DNA of 64,000 bases from Narthecium ossifragum (GCA_963920575.1 CAWUCF010000033.1:62001-126000), one strand, 5' to 3'. Positions 12,313 to 25,238 are shown, counted from the first letter of the stretch. Numbers and translations are program-made. The notes: generated from the letters alone by a model not told the origin.

Positions 12313-15209
12313 TCATCCCAGGCAGGCCTCTTCGAAGCTCCTGGCCACCGGATCGAGCAAGTCGAATCCCCGGATCCTCAGCCTCCAAAATAGCAAACTT
12401 TTACCTTTTACCATTTTTGCCTTTTCCTTCGCTTTTTAATACTAGGCCTTGCTAATTTTTTTTCTTATCTCTCATTTATTTTTTTGCTGAATATCATCCC
12501 AGGCAGGCCTCCTCGAAGCCCCTGGCCACCGGATCGAGCACGTCGAATCCCCGGATCCTCAGCCTCCAAAATAGCAAGCTTTTTCCTTTTACCTTTTTTG
12601 CCTTTTCCTTCACTTTTTAATACTAGGCCTTGCTAATTTTTTTTCTTATTTCTCATTCATTTTATTGCTGAATATCATCCCAGGCAGGGCTCCTCGAAGC
12701 CCCTGGCCACCGGGTCGAGCACGTCGAATCCCCGGATCCTCAGCCTCCAAAATAGCAAGCTTTTACCTGTTACCTTTTTTGCCTTTTCCTTCACTTTTTA
12801 ATACTAGGCCTTGCTAATTTTTTTTCTTATTTCTCATTCATTTTTTTGCTGAATATCATCCCAGGCAGGCCTCCTCGAAGCCCCTGGCCACCGGATCGAG
12901 CACGTCGAATCCCAGGATCCTCAGCCTCCAAAATAGCAAGCTTTTACCTTTTACCTTTTTTGCCTTTTCCTTCACTTTTTAATATTAGGCCTTGCTAATG
13001 TTTTTTCTTATTTCTCATTCATTTTTTTGCCGAATATCATATCAGGCAGGACTCCTCGAAGCCCCTGGCCACCGGGTCGAGCACGTCGAATATCCGGATC
13101 CTTAGCTCAAAAATAGCAAGCTTTTACCTTTTACCTTTTTTGCCTTTTCCTTCACTTTTTAATACTGGGCATTGCTAATTTTTTTCTTATTTCTCATTCA
13201 TTTTTTTGCTGAATACCAACCAAGATAGGCCTCCTCGATGCTCTTGGCGACCGAATCAGGCACGTCGAATCCTCAGATCCTCAACCTCCAAAATAGCAAA
13301 CTTTTACTTTTTACATTTTACCTTTTTTGCCATTTCCTTCACTTTTTGATACTAGGCCTTGCTAATTTTTTTCCCTTTTTCTGATTCATCTTTGTGCTAA
13401 ATATCATCCCAGGCAGGCCTCCTCGAAGCCCCTGGCCACCGGATCGGACACGTCGAATCTCCGGATCCTCAGCCTACAAAATAGCAAGCTTTTACCTTTT
13501 ACCTTTTTGCCTTTTCCTTCACTTTTTGATACTAGGCCTTGCTAATTTTTTTTCTTATTTCTCATTCATGTTTTTGCTGAATATCATCCCAGGCAGGCCT
13601 CCTCGAAGCCCCTGGCCACCGGATCGACCACGTCGAATCCCCGGGTCCTCAGCATCCAAAATAGCAAGCTTTTACCTTTTACCTTTCTTGCCTTTTCCTT
13701 CACTTTTTAATACTAGGCCTTGCTAATTTTTTTTCTTATTTCCCATTCATTTTTTTGCTGAATATCATCCCAGGTATGCCTCTTCGAAGCTCTTGGCGAC
13801 CGAATCGGGCACGTCGAATCCTCAGATCCTCAGCCTCCAAAATAGCAAGCTTTTACCTTTTACCTTTTTTGCCTTTTCCTTCACATTTTGATACTAAGCC
13901 TTGCTAAGTTTTTTCCCTTTTTCTCATTCATTTTTTTGCTGAATATCAACCCAGGCAGACCTCCTCGAAGCCCCTGGCCACAGGATCCACCACGTCGAAT
14001 CCCCTGATCCTCAGCCTCCAAAATAGCAAGCTTTTACCTTTTACCTTTTTTGCCTTTTCCTTCACTTTTTAATACTAGGCCTTGCTAATTTTTTTTCTTA
14101 TTTCTCATTCATTTTATTGCTGAATATCATCCCAGGCAGGGCTCCTCGAAGCCCCTGGCCACCGGGTCTAGCACGTCGAATCCCCGGATCCTCAGCCTCC
14201 AAAATAGCAAGCTTTTACCTTTTACCTTTTTGCCTTTTCCTTCACTTTTTGATACTAGGCCTTGCTAATTTTTTTTCTTGTTTCTCATTCAATTTTTTGC
14301 TGAATATCATCCCAGGCAGGCCTCTTCGAAGCTCCTGGCCACCGGATCGAGCAAGTCGAATCCCCGGATCCTCAGCCTCCAAAATAGCAAACTTTTACCT
14401 TTTACCTTTTTTGCCTTTTCCTTCACTTTTTAATACTAGGCCTTGCTAATTTTTTTTCTTATCTCTCATTCATTTTTTTGCTGAATATCATCCCAGGCAG
14501 GCCTCCTCGAAGCCCCTGGCCACCGGATCGAGCACGTCGAATCCCCGGATCCTCAGCCTCCAAAATAGCAAGCTTTTTCCTTTTACCTTTTTTGCCTTTT
14601 CCTTCACTTTTAAATACTAGGCCTTGCTAATGTTTTTTCTTATTTCTCATTCATTTTTTTGCTGAATATCATCCCAGGCAGGCCTCCTCGAAGCCCCTGG
14701 CCACGGGATCGAGCACGTCGAATCCCCGGATCCTCAGCCTCCAAAATAGCAAGCTTTTACCTTTTACCTTTTTGCCTTTTCCTTCACTTTTTGATACTAG
14801 GCCTTGATAATTTTTTTTCTTGTTTCTCATTCAATTTTTTGCTGAATATCATCCCAGGCAGGCCTCTTCGAAGCTCCTGGCCACCGGATTGAGCAAGTCG
14901 AATCCCCGGATCCTCAGCCTCCAAAATAGCAAACTTTTACCATTTACCTTTTTTGCCTTTTCCATCACTTTTTAATACTAGGCCTTGCTAATTTTTTTTC
15001 TTATTTCTCATTCATTTTATTGCTGAATATCATCCCAGGCAGGGCTCCTCGAAGCCCCTGGCCACCGGGTCGAGCACGTCGAATCCCCGGATCCTCAGCC
15101 TCCAAAATAGCAAGCTTTTAGCTTTTACCTTTTTGCCTTTTCCTTTACTTTTTGATACTAGGCCTTGCTAATTTTTTTTCTTGTTTCTCATTCAATTTTT
15201 TGCTGAATA
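12313..15209. repeat. Higher-order repeat copy 4 (16 monomers, 2897 bp)
   Basis: Full unit. It shares ACCTTTTACC near 12402 with copy 5, where copies 0-3 have ACGTTTTACC. Private changes include TCCCATTC (C at 13743) and TCCATCAC (A at 14964). Confidence 0.95.
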
Positions 15210-16985
15210 TCATCCCAGGCAGGCCTCTTCGAAGCTCCTGGCCACCGGATCGAGCAAGTCGAATCCCCGGATCCTCAGCCTCCAAAATAGCAAACTTTTA
15301 CCTTTTACCATTTTTGCCTTTTCCTTCGCTTTTTAATACTAGGCCTTGCTAATTTTTTTTCTTATCTCTCATTTATTTTTTTGCTGAATATCATCCCAGG
15401 CAGGCCTCCTCGAAGCCCCTGGCCACCGGATCGAGCACGTCGAATCCCCGGATCCTCAGCCTCCAAAATAGCAAGCTTTTTCCTTTTACCTTTTTTGCCT
15501 TTTCCTTCACTTTTTAATACTAGGCCTTGCTAATTTTTTTTCTTATTTCTCATTCATTTTATTGCTGAATATCATCCCAGGCAGGGCTCCTCGAAGCCCC
15601 TGGCCACCGGGTCGAGCACGTCGAATCCCCGGATCCTCAGCCTCCAAAATAGCAAGCTTTTACCTGTTACCTTTTTTGCCTTTTCCTTCACTTTTTAATA
15701 CTAGGCCTTGCTAATTTTTTTTCTTATTTCTCATTCATTTTTTTGCTGAATATCATCCCAGGCAGGCCTCCTCGAAGCCCCTGGCCACCGGATCGAGCAC
15801 GTCGAATCCCAGGATCCTCAGCCTCCAAAATAGCAAGCTTTTACCTTTTACCTTTTTTGCCTTTTCCTTCACTTTTTAATATTAGGCCTTGCTAATGTTT
15901 TTTCTTATTTCTCATTCATTTTTTTGCCGAATATCATATCAGGCAGGACTCCTCGAAGCCCCTGGCCACCGGGTCGAGCACGTCGAATATCCGGATCCTT
16001 AGCTCAAAAATAGCAAGCTTTTACCTTTTACTTTTTTTGCCTTTTCCTTCACTTTTTAATACTGGGCATTGCTAATTTTTTTCTTATTTCTCATTCATTT
16101 TTTTGCTGAATACCAACCAAGATAGGCCTCCTCGATGCTCTTGGCGACCGAATCAGGCACGTCGAATCCTCAGATCCTCAACCTCCAAAATAGCAAACTT
16201 TTACTTTTTACATTTTACCTTTTTTGCCATTTCCTTCACTTTTTGATACTAGGCCTTGCTAATTTTTTTCCCTTTTTCTGATTCATCTTTGTGCTAAATA
16301 TCATCCCAGGCAGGCCTCCTCGAAGCCCCTGGCCACCGGATCGGACACGTCGAATCTCCGGATCCTCAGCCTACAAAATAGCAAGCTTTTACCTTTTACC
16401 TTTTTGCCTTTTCCTTCACTTTTTGATACTAGGCCTTGCTAATTTTTTTTCTTATTTCTCATTCATGTTTTTGCTGAATATCATCCCAGGCAGGCCTCCT
16501 CGAAGCCCCTGGCCACCGGATCGACCACGTCGAATCCCCGGGTCCTCAGCATCCAAAATAGCAAGCTTTTACCTTTTACCTTTCTTGCCTTTTCCTTCAC
16601 TTTTTAATACTAGGCCTTGCTAATTTTTTTTCTTATTTCTCATTCATTTTTTTGCTGAATATCATCCCAGGTATGCCTCTTCGAAGCTCTTGGCGACCGA
16701 ATCGGGCACGTCGAATCCTCAGATCCTCAGCCTCCAAAATAGCAAGCTTTTACCTTTTACCTTTTTTGCCTTTTCCTTCACATTTTGATACTAAGCCTTG
16801 CTAAGTTTTTTCCCTTTTTCTCATTCATTTTTTTGCTGAATATCAACCCAGGCAGACCTCCTCGAAGCCCCTGGCCACAGGATCCACCACGTCGAATCCC
16901 CTGATCCTCAGCCTCCAAAATAGCAAGCTTTTACCTTTTACCTTTTTTGCCTTTTCCTTCACTTTTTAATACTAGGCCTTGCTAA
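15210..16985. repeat. Higher-order repeat copy 5 (partial, ~10 monomers)
   Basis: In phase with the preceding copies for about ten monomers. At ~16985 GCTAATTTTTT becomes GCTAATGTTTT and a GGGATCTAGC monomer follows where the other copies have GCAGGGCTCC. This is the right edge of the 2897-bp HOR. The variant ACTTTTTTTGCC near 16030 is shared only with copy 0 (near 816). Confidence 0.9.
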
Positions 16986-19900
16986 TGTTTTTTCTTATTT
17001 CTCATTCATTTTTTTGCTGAATATCATCCCAGGCAGGCCTCCTCGAAGCCCCTGGCCACGGGATCTAGCACGTCGAATCCCCGGATCCTTAGCCTCTAAA
17101 ATAGCAAGCTTTTACCTTTTACCTTTTTAGCCTTTTCCTTCACTTTTTAATACTAGGCCTTGCTAATGTTTTTTCTTATTTCTCATTCATTTTTTTGCTG
17201 AATATCATCCCAGGCAGGCCTCCTCGAAGCCCCTGGCCACGGGATCGAGCATGTCGAATCCCCGGATCCTCAGCCTCCAAAATAGCAAGCTTCTACCTTT
17301 TACCTTTTTAGCCTTTTCCTTAACTTTCTAATACTAGGCCTTGTTAAATTTTTTTCTTATTTCTCATTCATTTTTTTGCTGAATATCATTCCAGGTAGGC
17401 CTCCTCGAAGTTCTTGGCGACCGAATCGGGCACGTCGAATCCTCAGATCCTCAGGCTCCAAAATTGCAAGCTTTTACCTTTTATCTTTTTTGCCTTTTCC
17501 TTCACATTTTGATACTAGGCCTGCTAATTTTTTTCCCTTTTTCTCATTCATCTTTTTGCTGAGTATCATCCTCGGCAGGCCTCCTCGAAGCCCCTGCCCA
17601 CCGGATCACGCACGTCGAATCTCCGGATGCTCAGCCTCCAAAATAGCAAGCTTTTACCTTTTATCTTTTTTGCCTTTTCCTTCACTTTTTAATACTATGC
17701 CTTGCTAATTTTTTTTCTTATTTCTCATTCATTTTTTTGCTGAATATCATTCTAGGCAGGCCTCCTCGAAGCCCCTGGCCACCGGATCGAGCACGTCGAA
17801 TCCCCGGATGCTCAGCCTCCAAAATAGCAAGCTTTTACCTTTTACCTTTTTTGCCTTTTCCTTCACTTTTTAATACTATGCTTTTCTAATTTTTTTTCTT
17901 ATTTCTCATTCATTTTTTTGCTGAATATCATTCTAGGCAGGCCTCCTCGAACCCCCTGGCCACCGGATCGAGCACGTCGATTCCCCGGATGCTAAGGCTC
18001 CAAAATAGCAAGCTTTTACCTTTTACCTTTTTTGCCTTTTCCTTCACTTTTTAATACTATGCCTTGCTAATGTTTTTTCTAATTTCTCATTCATTTTTTT
18101 GCTGAATATCATCCCAGGCAGGCCTCCTCGAAGCCCCTTGCCACCGGATCGAGCACGTCGAATCCCCGGATGCTCAGCCTCCAAAATAGCAAGCTTTTAC
18201 CTTTTACCTTTTTTGCATTTTCCTTCACTTTTTAATACTATGCCTTGCTAATTTTTTTTCTTATTTCTCATTCATTTTTTTATTGAATATCATCCCAGGT
18301 ATGCCTCCTCGAATCTCTTGGCGACCGAATCGGGCACGTCGAATCCTCAGATGCTCAGCCTCCAAAATAGCAAGCTTTTACCTTTTACCTTTTTTGCCTT
18401 TTCCAACACTTTTTGATACTAGGCCTTGCTAATTTTTTTCCCTTTTTCTCATTCATCTTTTTGCTAAATATCATCCCAGGCAGGCCTCCTCGAAGCCCCT
18501 GGCCACCGGATCGGACACATCGAATCCCCGGATCCTCAGCCTACAAAATAGCAAGCTTTTACCTTTTACCTTTTTGCCTTTTCCTTCACTTTTTGATACT
18601 AGGCCTTGCTAATTTTTTTTCTTGTTTCTCATTCATTTTTTTGCAGAATATCATCCCAGGCAGGCGTCTTCGAAGCTCCTGGCCACCGGATCGAGCACGT
18701 CGAATCCCCGGATCCTCAGCCTCCAAAATAGCAAACTTTTACAATTTACCTTTTCTGCCTTTTCCTTCACTTTTTAATAGTATGCCTTGCTAATTTTTTT
18801 TCTTATTTTTCATTCATTTTTTTGCTGAATAACATCCCAGGCAGGCCTCCTCGAAGCCCCTGGCCACCGGATCGAGCACGTCGAATCCCCGGATCCTCAG
18901 CCTCCAAAATAGCAAGCTTTTACCGTTTACCTTTTTTGCCTTTTCCTTCACTTTTTAATACTAGGCCTTGCTAATTTTCTTTCTTATTTCTCATTCATTT
19001 TTTTGCTGAATATCATCCCAGGAAGGACTCCTCGAAGCCCCTGGCCACCGGGTCGAGCACGTCGAATCCCCGGATCCTCAGCCTCCAAAATAGCAAGCTT
19101 TTACCTTTTATCATTTTTGCCTTTTCCTTCACTTATTAATACTGGGCATTGCTAATTTTTTTTCTTATTTCTCATTCATTTTTTTGCTGAATATCATCCC
19201 AGATAGGCCTCCTCGAAGCACTTGGCGACCGAATTGGGCACGTCGAATCCTCAGATCCTCAACCTCCAAAATAGCAAGCTTTTACTTTTTACCTTTTACC
19301 TTTTTTGCCTTTTCCTTCACTTTTTGATACTAGGCCTTGCTAATTTTTTTTCTTATTTCTCATTCATTTTTTTGGTGAATATCATCCCAGGCAGGCCTCC
19401 TCGAAGCCCCTGGCCACCGGATCGACCACGTCGAATCCCCGGGTCCTCAGCATCCAAAATAGCAAGCTTTTACCTTTTACCTTTTTTGTCTTTTCCTTCA
19501 CTTTTTAATACTAGGCCTTGCTAATTTTTTTCATATTTCTCATTCATTTTTTTGATGAATATCATCCCAGGTAGGCCTCTTCGAAGCTCTTGGCGACCGA
19601 ATCGGGCACGTCGAATCCTCAGATCCTCAGCCTCCAAAATAGCAAGCTTTTACCTTTTTTGCCTTTTCCTTCCCATTTTGATACTAGGCCTGCTTATTTT
19701 TTTTCTTATTTCTCAATCATTTTTTTGCTGAATATCATCCCAGGCAGGCCTCCTCGAAGCCCCTGGCGACCGAATCGGGCACGTCGAATCCTCAGATCCT
19801 CAGCCTCCAAAATAGCAAGCTTTTATCTTTTACCTTTTTTGCCTTTTCCTACACTTTTCAATACTAGGCCTTTCTAATTTTGTTTCTTATTTCTCATTCC

Positions 19901-20360
19901 TCTTTTTGCTGAATATCATCCCAGGCAAGCCTCCTCGAAGCCCCTGGCCTCCGGATCGGGCACGTCGAATCCCCGGATCCTCAGACTCCAAAATAGCAAG
20001 CTTTTACATTTTTGCCTTTTTTGCCTTTTACTTCACTTTTTGATACTAGGCCTTGCTAATTTTTTTTCTTATTTCTCATTAATCTTGTTGCTGAATATCA
20101 ACCCTGAAAGGCCTCCTCGAAGCACCTGGCCACCGGATCGAGCACGTCGAATCCCCGGATCCTCAGCCTCCAAAATAGCAAGCTTTTACCTTTTACCTTT
20201 TTTGCCTTTTCCTTCACTTTTTAATACTAGGCCTTGCTAACGTTTTTTCTTATTTCTCATTCATTTTTTTGTTGAATATCATCCCAGGCAGGCCTCCTCG
20301 CAGCCCTAGGCCACCGGATCGAGCACGTTGAATCCCCGGATCCGCAGCCTCCAAAATAGC
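16986..20360. repeat. Divergent satellite monomers without a clear higher-order period
   Basis: About 18-19 monomers. The first is nearly identical to the monomers at 1801 and 1982 (GGGATCTAGC, TTAGCCTCTAAAATAG). Several at 17700-18260 share TAATACTATGCC and GGATGCTC. Substitutions are denser and less shared than in the HOR. No gene is seen. Confidence 0.88.
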
Positions 20361-20380
20361 ATTCCCAGGCATGCCTCCTC
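20340..20380. repeat. Truncated-monomer junction
   Basis: The sequence passes from CCAAAATAGCA directly into TTCCCAGGCATGCC. The whole pyrimidine-rich half of the monomer (roughly 100 bp) is missing at ~20361. This marks an internal deletion or an unequal-exchange breakpoint within the array. Confidence 0.85.
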
Positions 20381-20559
20381 AAAGCCCCTGGCCACCGGAT
20401 CGGGAACGTCGAATCCCCGGATCCTCAACCTCCAAAATAGCAAGATTTTACCTTTTACCTTTTTTGCATTTTCCGTCACTTTTTGATACTAGGCCTTCGT
20501 AATTTTTATTATTATTTATCATTCATCTTTTTGCTGATTATCATCCCAGGCAGGCCTCC

Positions 20560-22575
20560 TCGAAGCTCCTGGCGACCGAATCGGGCACGTCGAATCCCCG
20601 GATGCTCAGCCTCCAAAATAGCAAACTTTTACCTTTTACCTTTTTGGCCTTTTCCTTCACTTTTTGATTCTAGGCCTTGCTAATTTTTTTTCTTATTTCT
20701 CATTCATTTTTTTGGTGAATATCATCCCAGGCTGGCCTCCTCGAAGCTCTTGGCGACCGAATAGGGCACGTCGAATCCCCGGATGCTCAGCCTCCAAAAT
20801 AGCAAGCTTTTACCTTTTACCTTTTTTGCCTTTTCTTCACTTTTTGATACTAGGCCGTGCTAATTTTTTTTCTTATTTCTCAATCATCTTTTTGGTGAAT
20901 ATCATCCCAGGCAGGCCTCCTCGAAGCTCCTGGCTACCGAATCGGGCACGTCGAATCTCCGAATGCTCAGCCTCCAAAATAGCAACCGTTTACCTTTTTC
21001 CTTTTTTGCCTTTTCCTTCACTTTTTGATACTAGGCCTTGCTAATTTTTTTTCTTATTTCTAATTCATCTTTTTGGTGAATATCATCCCAGGCAGACCTC
21101 CTCGAAGCTCCTGGTGACCGAATCGGGCACGTCGAATCCCCGGATGCTCAGCCTCCAAAATAGCAAGCTTTTACCTTTTACCTTTTTTGCCTTTTCCTTC
21201 ACTTTTTGATAATAGGCCTTGCTAATTTTTTTTCTTATTTCTAATTCATCTTTTTGCTGAATATCATCCCAGGCAGGCCTCCTCAAAGCCCCTGGCGACC
21301 GGATTGGGCACGTCGAATCCCCGGATCCTCAGCCTGCAAAATAGCAAGCTTTTACCTTTTACCTTTTTTGCCTTTTCCTTCACTTTTTGATACTAGGCCT
21401 TTCAAATTTTTTTTCTTATTTCTCATTCATCTTTTTGCTGAATATCATCCCAGGCAGGCCTCCTCGAAACCCCTGGCCACCGGATCGGGCACGTCGAATC
21501 CCAGTATCCTCAGCCTGCAAAATGGCAAGCCTTTACCTTTTACCTTTTACCTTTTACCTTTTACCTTTTACCTTTTTGCCTTTTCCTTCACTTTTTGATA
21601 CTAGGCCTTTCTAATTTTTTGTCTTATTTCCCATTCATCTTTTTGCTGAATATGATCCCACGCAGGCCTTCTCGAAGCTCCTGGCTACCGAATCAGTTAC
21701 GTCGAATTCCTGGATCCTCAGCCTCCATAATAGCAAGCTTTTACCTTTTACCTTTTTTGCCTTTTCCTTCACTTTTTGATACTAGGCCTTGCTAATTTTT
21801 GTTCTTATTTCTCAATCTTCTTTTTGGTGAATATCATCCCAGGCAGGCCTCCTCGAAGCTCCTGGCGACCGAATCGGGCACGTCGAATCCCTGGATGCTC
21901 AGCCTCCAAAATAGCAAGCTTTTACCTTTTACCTTTTTTGCCTTTTCCTTCACTTTTTGATACTAGGCCTTGCTAATTTTTTTTCTTGTTTCTCAATTTT
22001 CTTTTTGGTGAATATCATCCCAGGCAGGCCTCCTCGAAGCTCCTGGCGACCGAATCGGGCACGTCGAATCCCCGGATGCTCAGCCTCCAAAATAGCAAGC
22101 TTTTACCTTTTACCTTTTTTGCCTTTTCCTTCACTCTTTGATACTAGGCCTTGCTAATTTTTTTTCTTATTTCTCATTCATCTTTTTGGTGAATATCATC
22201 CCAGGCAGGCCTCATCGAAGCTCCTGGCGACCGAATCGGACACGTCGAATCCCCGGATGCTCAGCCTCCAAAATAGCAAGCTTTTACCTTTTACCTTTTT
22301 TCTCTTTTCTTCACTTTTTGATACTAGTCCGTGCTAATTTTTTTTCTTATTTCTCAATCATGTTTTTGGTGAATATCATCCCAGGCAGGCCTCCTCGAAG
22401 CTCCGGGCTACCGAATCGGGCACGTCGAATCCCCGAATGCTCAGCCTCCAAAATAGCAAGCTTTTACCTTTTATCTTTTTTGCCTTTTCCTTCACTTTTT
22501 GATACTAGGCCTTGCTAATTTTTTTTCTTATTTCTCATTCATCTTTTTGGTGAATATCATCCCAAGCAGGCCTCC
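20560..22575. repeat. Tandem segmental duplication, first copy (~11 monomers, 2016 bp)
   Basis: This block recurs immediately downstream at an offset of 2016 bp. Shared landmarks are a GGCTGGCC monomer (20730 and 22746), a pair ending in a CTTTTAC expansion (21254-21598 and 23270-23614), and a GATCCCACGCAGG monomer (21654 and 23670). Monomers are mainly of the GTGAATATC / GAATCGGGCACG / GGATGCTC type. Confidence 0.9.
21531..21580. repeat. CTTTTAC hexamer expansion inside a monomer
   Basis: The usual two CTTTTAC units are expanded to about six to seven in a monomer that also carries AATGGCAAGC and CCAGTATCC. It is in the first copy of the segmental duplication. Confidence 0.9.
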
Positions 22576-24772
22576 TCGAAGCTCCTGGCGACCGAATCGG
22601 GCACGTCGAATCCCCGGATGCTCAGCCTCCAAAATAGCAAACTTTTACCTTTTACCTTTTTGGCCTTTTCCTTCACTTTTTGATTCTTGGCCTTGCTAAT
22701 TTTTTTTCTTATTTCTCATTCATTTTTTTGGTGAATATCATCCCAGGCTGGCCTCCTCGAAGCTCTTGGCGACCGAATCGGGCACGTCGAATCCCCGGAT
22801 GCTCAGCCTCCAAAATAGCAAGCTTTTACCTTTTACCTTTTGTGCCTTTTCTTCACTTTTTGATACTAGGCCGTGCTAATTTTTTTTCTTATTTCTCAAT
22901 CATCTTTTTGGTGAATATCATACCAGGCAGGCCTCCTCGAAGCTCCTGGCTACCGAATCGGGCACGTCGAATCTCCGAATGCTCAGCCTCCAAAATAGCA
23001 ACCGTTTACCTTTTTCCTTTTTTGCCTTTTCCTTCACTTTTTGATACTAGGCCTTGCTAATTTTTTTTCTTATTTCTAATTCATCTTTTTGGTGAATATC
23101 ATCCCAGGCAGACCTCCTCGAAGCTCCTGGTGACCGAATCGGGCACGTCGAATCCCCGGATGCTCAGCCTCCAAAATAGCAAGCTTTTACCTTTTACCTT
23201 TTTTGCCTTTTCCTTCACTTTTTGATACTAGGCCTTGCTAATTTTTTTTCTTATTTCTAATTCATCTTTTTGCTGAATATCATCCCAGGCAGGCCTCCTC
23301 AAAGCCCCTGGCGACCGGATTGGGCACGTCGAATCCCCGGATCCTCAGCCTGCAAAATAGCAAGCTTTTACCTTTTACCTTTTTTGCCTTTTCCTTCACT
23401 TTTTGATACTAGGCCTTTCAAATTTTTTTTCTTATTTCTCATTCATCTTTTTGCTGAATATCATCCCAGGCAGGCCTCCTCGAAACCCCTGGCCACCGGA
23501 TCGGGCACGTTGAATCCCAGTATCCTCAGCCTGCAAAATGGCAAGCCTTTACCTTTTACCTTTTACCTTTTACCTTTTACCTTTTACCTTTTTGCCTTTT
23601 CCTTCACTTTTCGATACTAGGCCTTTCTAATTTTTTGTCTTATTTCCCATTCATCTTTTTGCTGAATATGATCCCACGCAGGCCTTCTCGAAGCTCCTGG
23701 CTACCGAATCAGTTACGTCGAATTCCTGGATCCTCAGCCTCCATAATAGCAAGCTTTTACCTTTTACCTTTTTTGCCTTTTCCTTCACTTTTTGATACTA
23801 GGCCTTGCTAATTTTTTTTCTTATTTCACAATCTTCTTTTTGGTGAATATCATCCCAGGCAGGCCTCCTCGAAGCTCCTGGCGACCGAATCGGGGACGTC
23901 GAATCCCCGGATGCTCAGCCTCCAAAATAGCAAGCTTTTACCTTTTACCTTTTTTGCCTTTTCCTTCACTTTTTGATACTAGGCCTTGCTAATTTTTGTT
24001 CTTATTTCTCAATCTTCTTTTTGGTGAATATCATCCCAGGCAGGCCTCCTCGAAGCTCCTGGCGACCGAATCGGGCACGTCGAATCCCCGGATGCTCAAC
24101 CTCCAAAATAGCAAGCTTTTACCTTTTACCTTTTTTGCCTTTTCCTTCACTTTTTGATACTAGGCCTTGCTAATTTTTTTTCTTGTTTCTCATTTTTCTT
24201 TTTGGTGAATATCATCCCAGGCAGGCCTCCTCGAAGCTCCTGGCGACCGAATCGGGCACGTCGAATCCCCGGATGCTCAGCCTCCAAAATAGCAAGCTTT
24301 TACCTTTTACCTTTTTTGCCTTTTCCTTCACTCTTTGATACTAGGCCTTGCTAATTTTTTTTCTTATTTCTCATTCATCTTTTTGGTGAATATCATCCCA
24401 GGCAGGCCTCATCGAAGCTCCTGGCGACCGAATCGGACACGTCGAATCCCCGGATGCTCAGCCTCCAAAATAGCAAGCTTTTACCTTTTACCTTTTTTTG
24501 CCTTTTCTTCACTTTTTGATACTAGGCCGTGCTAATTTTTTTTCTTATTTCTCAATCATCGTTTTGGTGAATATCATCCCAGGCAGGCCTCCTCGAAGCT
24601 CCTGGCTACCGAATCGGGCACGTCGAATCCCCGAATGCTCAGCCTCCAAAATAGCAAGCTTTTACCTTTTACCTTTTTTGCCTTTTCCTTCACTTTTTGA
24701 TACTAGGCCTTGCTAATTTTTTTTCTTATTTCTCATTCATATTTTTGGTGAATATCATCCCAGGCAGGCCTC
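22576..24772. repeat. Tandem segmental duplication, second copy (~12 monomers)
   Basis: It matches the preceding block at +2016 up to ~23790 and at about +2197 afterwards. One extra monomer (about 23792-23972) is therefore present in this copy. Later landmarks, e.g. the CATCGAAGC monomers at 22210 and 24407, are 2197 bp apart. Confidence 0.88.
23547..23593. repeat. CTTTTAC hexamer expansion inside a monomer (second copy)
   Basis: Same expansion in the same AATGGCAAGC monomer, 2016 bp downstream of the first. Confidence 0.9.
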
Positions 24773-25238
24773 CTCGAAGCTCCTGGCGACCGAATCGGGC
24801 ACGTCGAATCCCCGGATGCTCAGCCTCCAAAATAGCAAGCTTTTACCTTTTACCTTTTTTGCCTTTTCCTTCACTTTTTGATACTAGGCCTTGCGAATTT
24901 TTTTCCCTTTTTCTCATTCATCTTTTTGCTAAATATCATCCCAGGCAGGCCTCCTCGAAGCCCCTGGCTACCGGATCGGACTGGTCGAATCCCCGGATCC
25001 TCAGCCTGCAAAATAGCAAGGTTTTATATTTTACCTTTTTTGCCTTTTCCTTCACTTTTTGATACTAGGCCTTGCTAATTTTTTTTCTTATTTCTCATTC
25101 ATCGTTTTGGTGAATATCATCCCAGGCAGCCCTCATCGAAGCTCCTGGCGACCGAATCGGACACGTCGAATCCCCGGATGCTCAGCCTCCAAAATAGCAA
25201 GCTTTTACCTTTTACCTTTTTTGCCTTTTTGCCTTTTA
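24773..25238. repeat. Last satellite monomers before the transposon nest
   Basis: Two to three monomers. The last breaks off within its pyrimidine-rich half after a repeated TTTTTGCC at about 25217-25238. The rest of that monomer (CTTCAC, TACTAGGCC, poly-T) is not found on the left side of the insertion. The breakpoint is abrupt and is followed by AT-rich non-satellite DNA. Confidence 0.9.

Larger units (their letters stand above)
1..25238. repeat. 181-bp satellite array, left block
   Basis: About 139 head-to-tail copies of a 180-181-bp monomer, all in one orientation. Each monomer has a GC-rich half (GAATATCATCCCAGG, AGGCCT, a CCACCGGATCG-like core, GTCGAATCCCCGGATCC) and a pyrimidine-rich half on the + strand (AAGCTTTTACC, CCTTTTCCTTCAC, TACTAGGCCTTGCTAA, then poly-T and CTCATTCATT). 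StuI-, BamHI- and HindIII-type sites recur once per monomer. Two main variants alternate: one with GGATCGAGCACG and TTTTTAATAC, the other with GAATCGGGCACG and TTTTTGATAC. The array runs off the left edge of the window. A centromeric or other heterochromatic location is likely but cannot be shown here. No protein-coding gene is supported inside it. Confidence 0.97.

Noticed and set aside
1..25238. Regularly spaced repeats as a CRISPR array
   Set aside because: The repeats are 181-bp head-to-tail monomers without unique spacers, in eukaryotic DNA.
1..25238. CENP-B-box-like motif in the monomer
   Set aside because: I looked for a TTCG....A..CGGG pattern and saw no convincing match in the GC-rich half.
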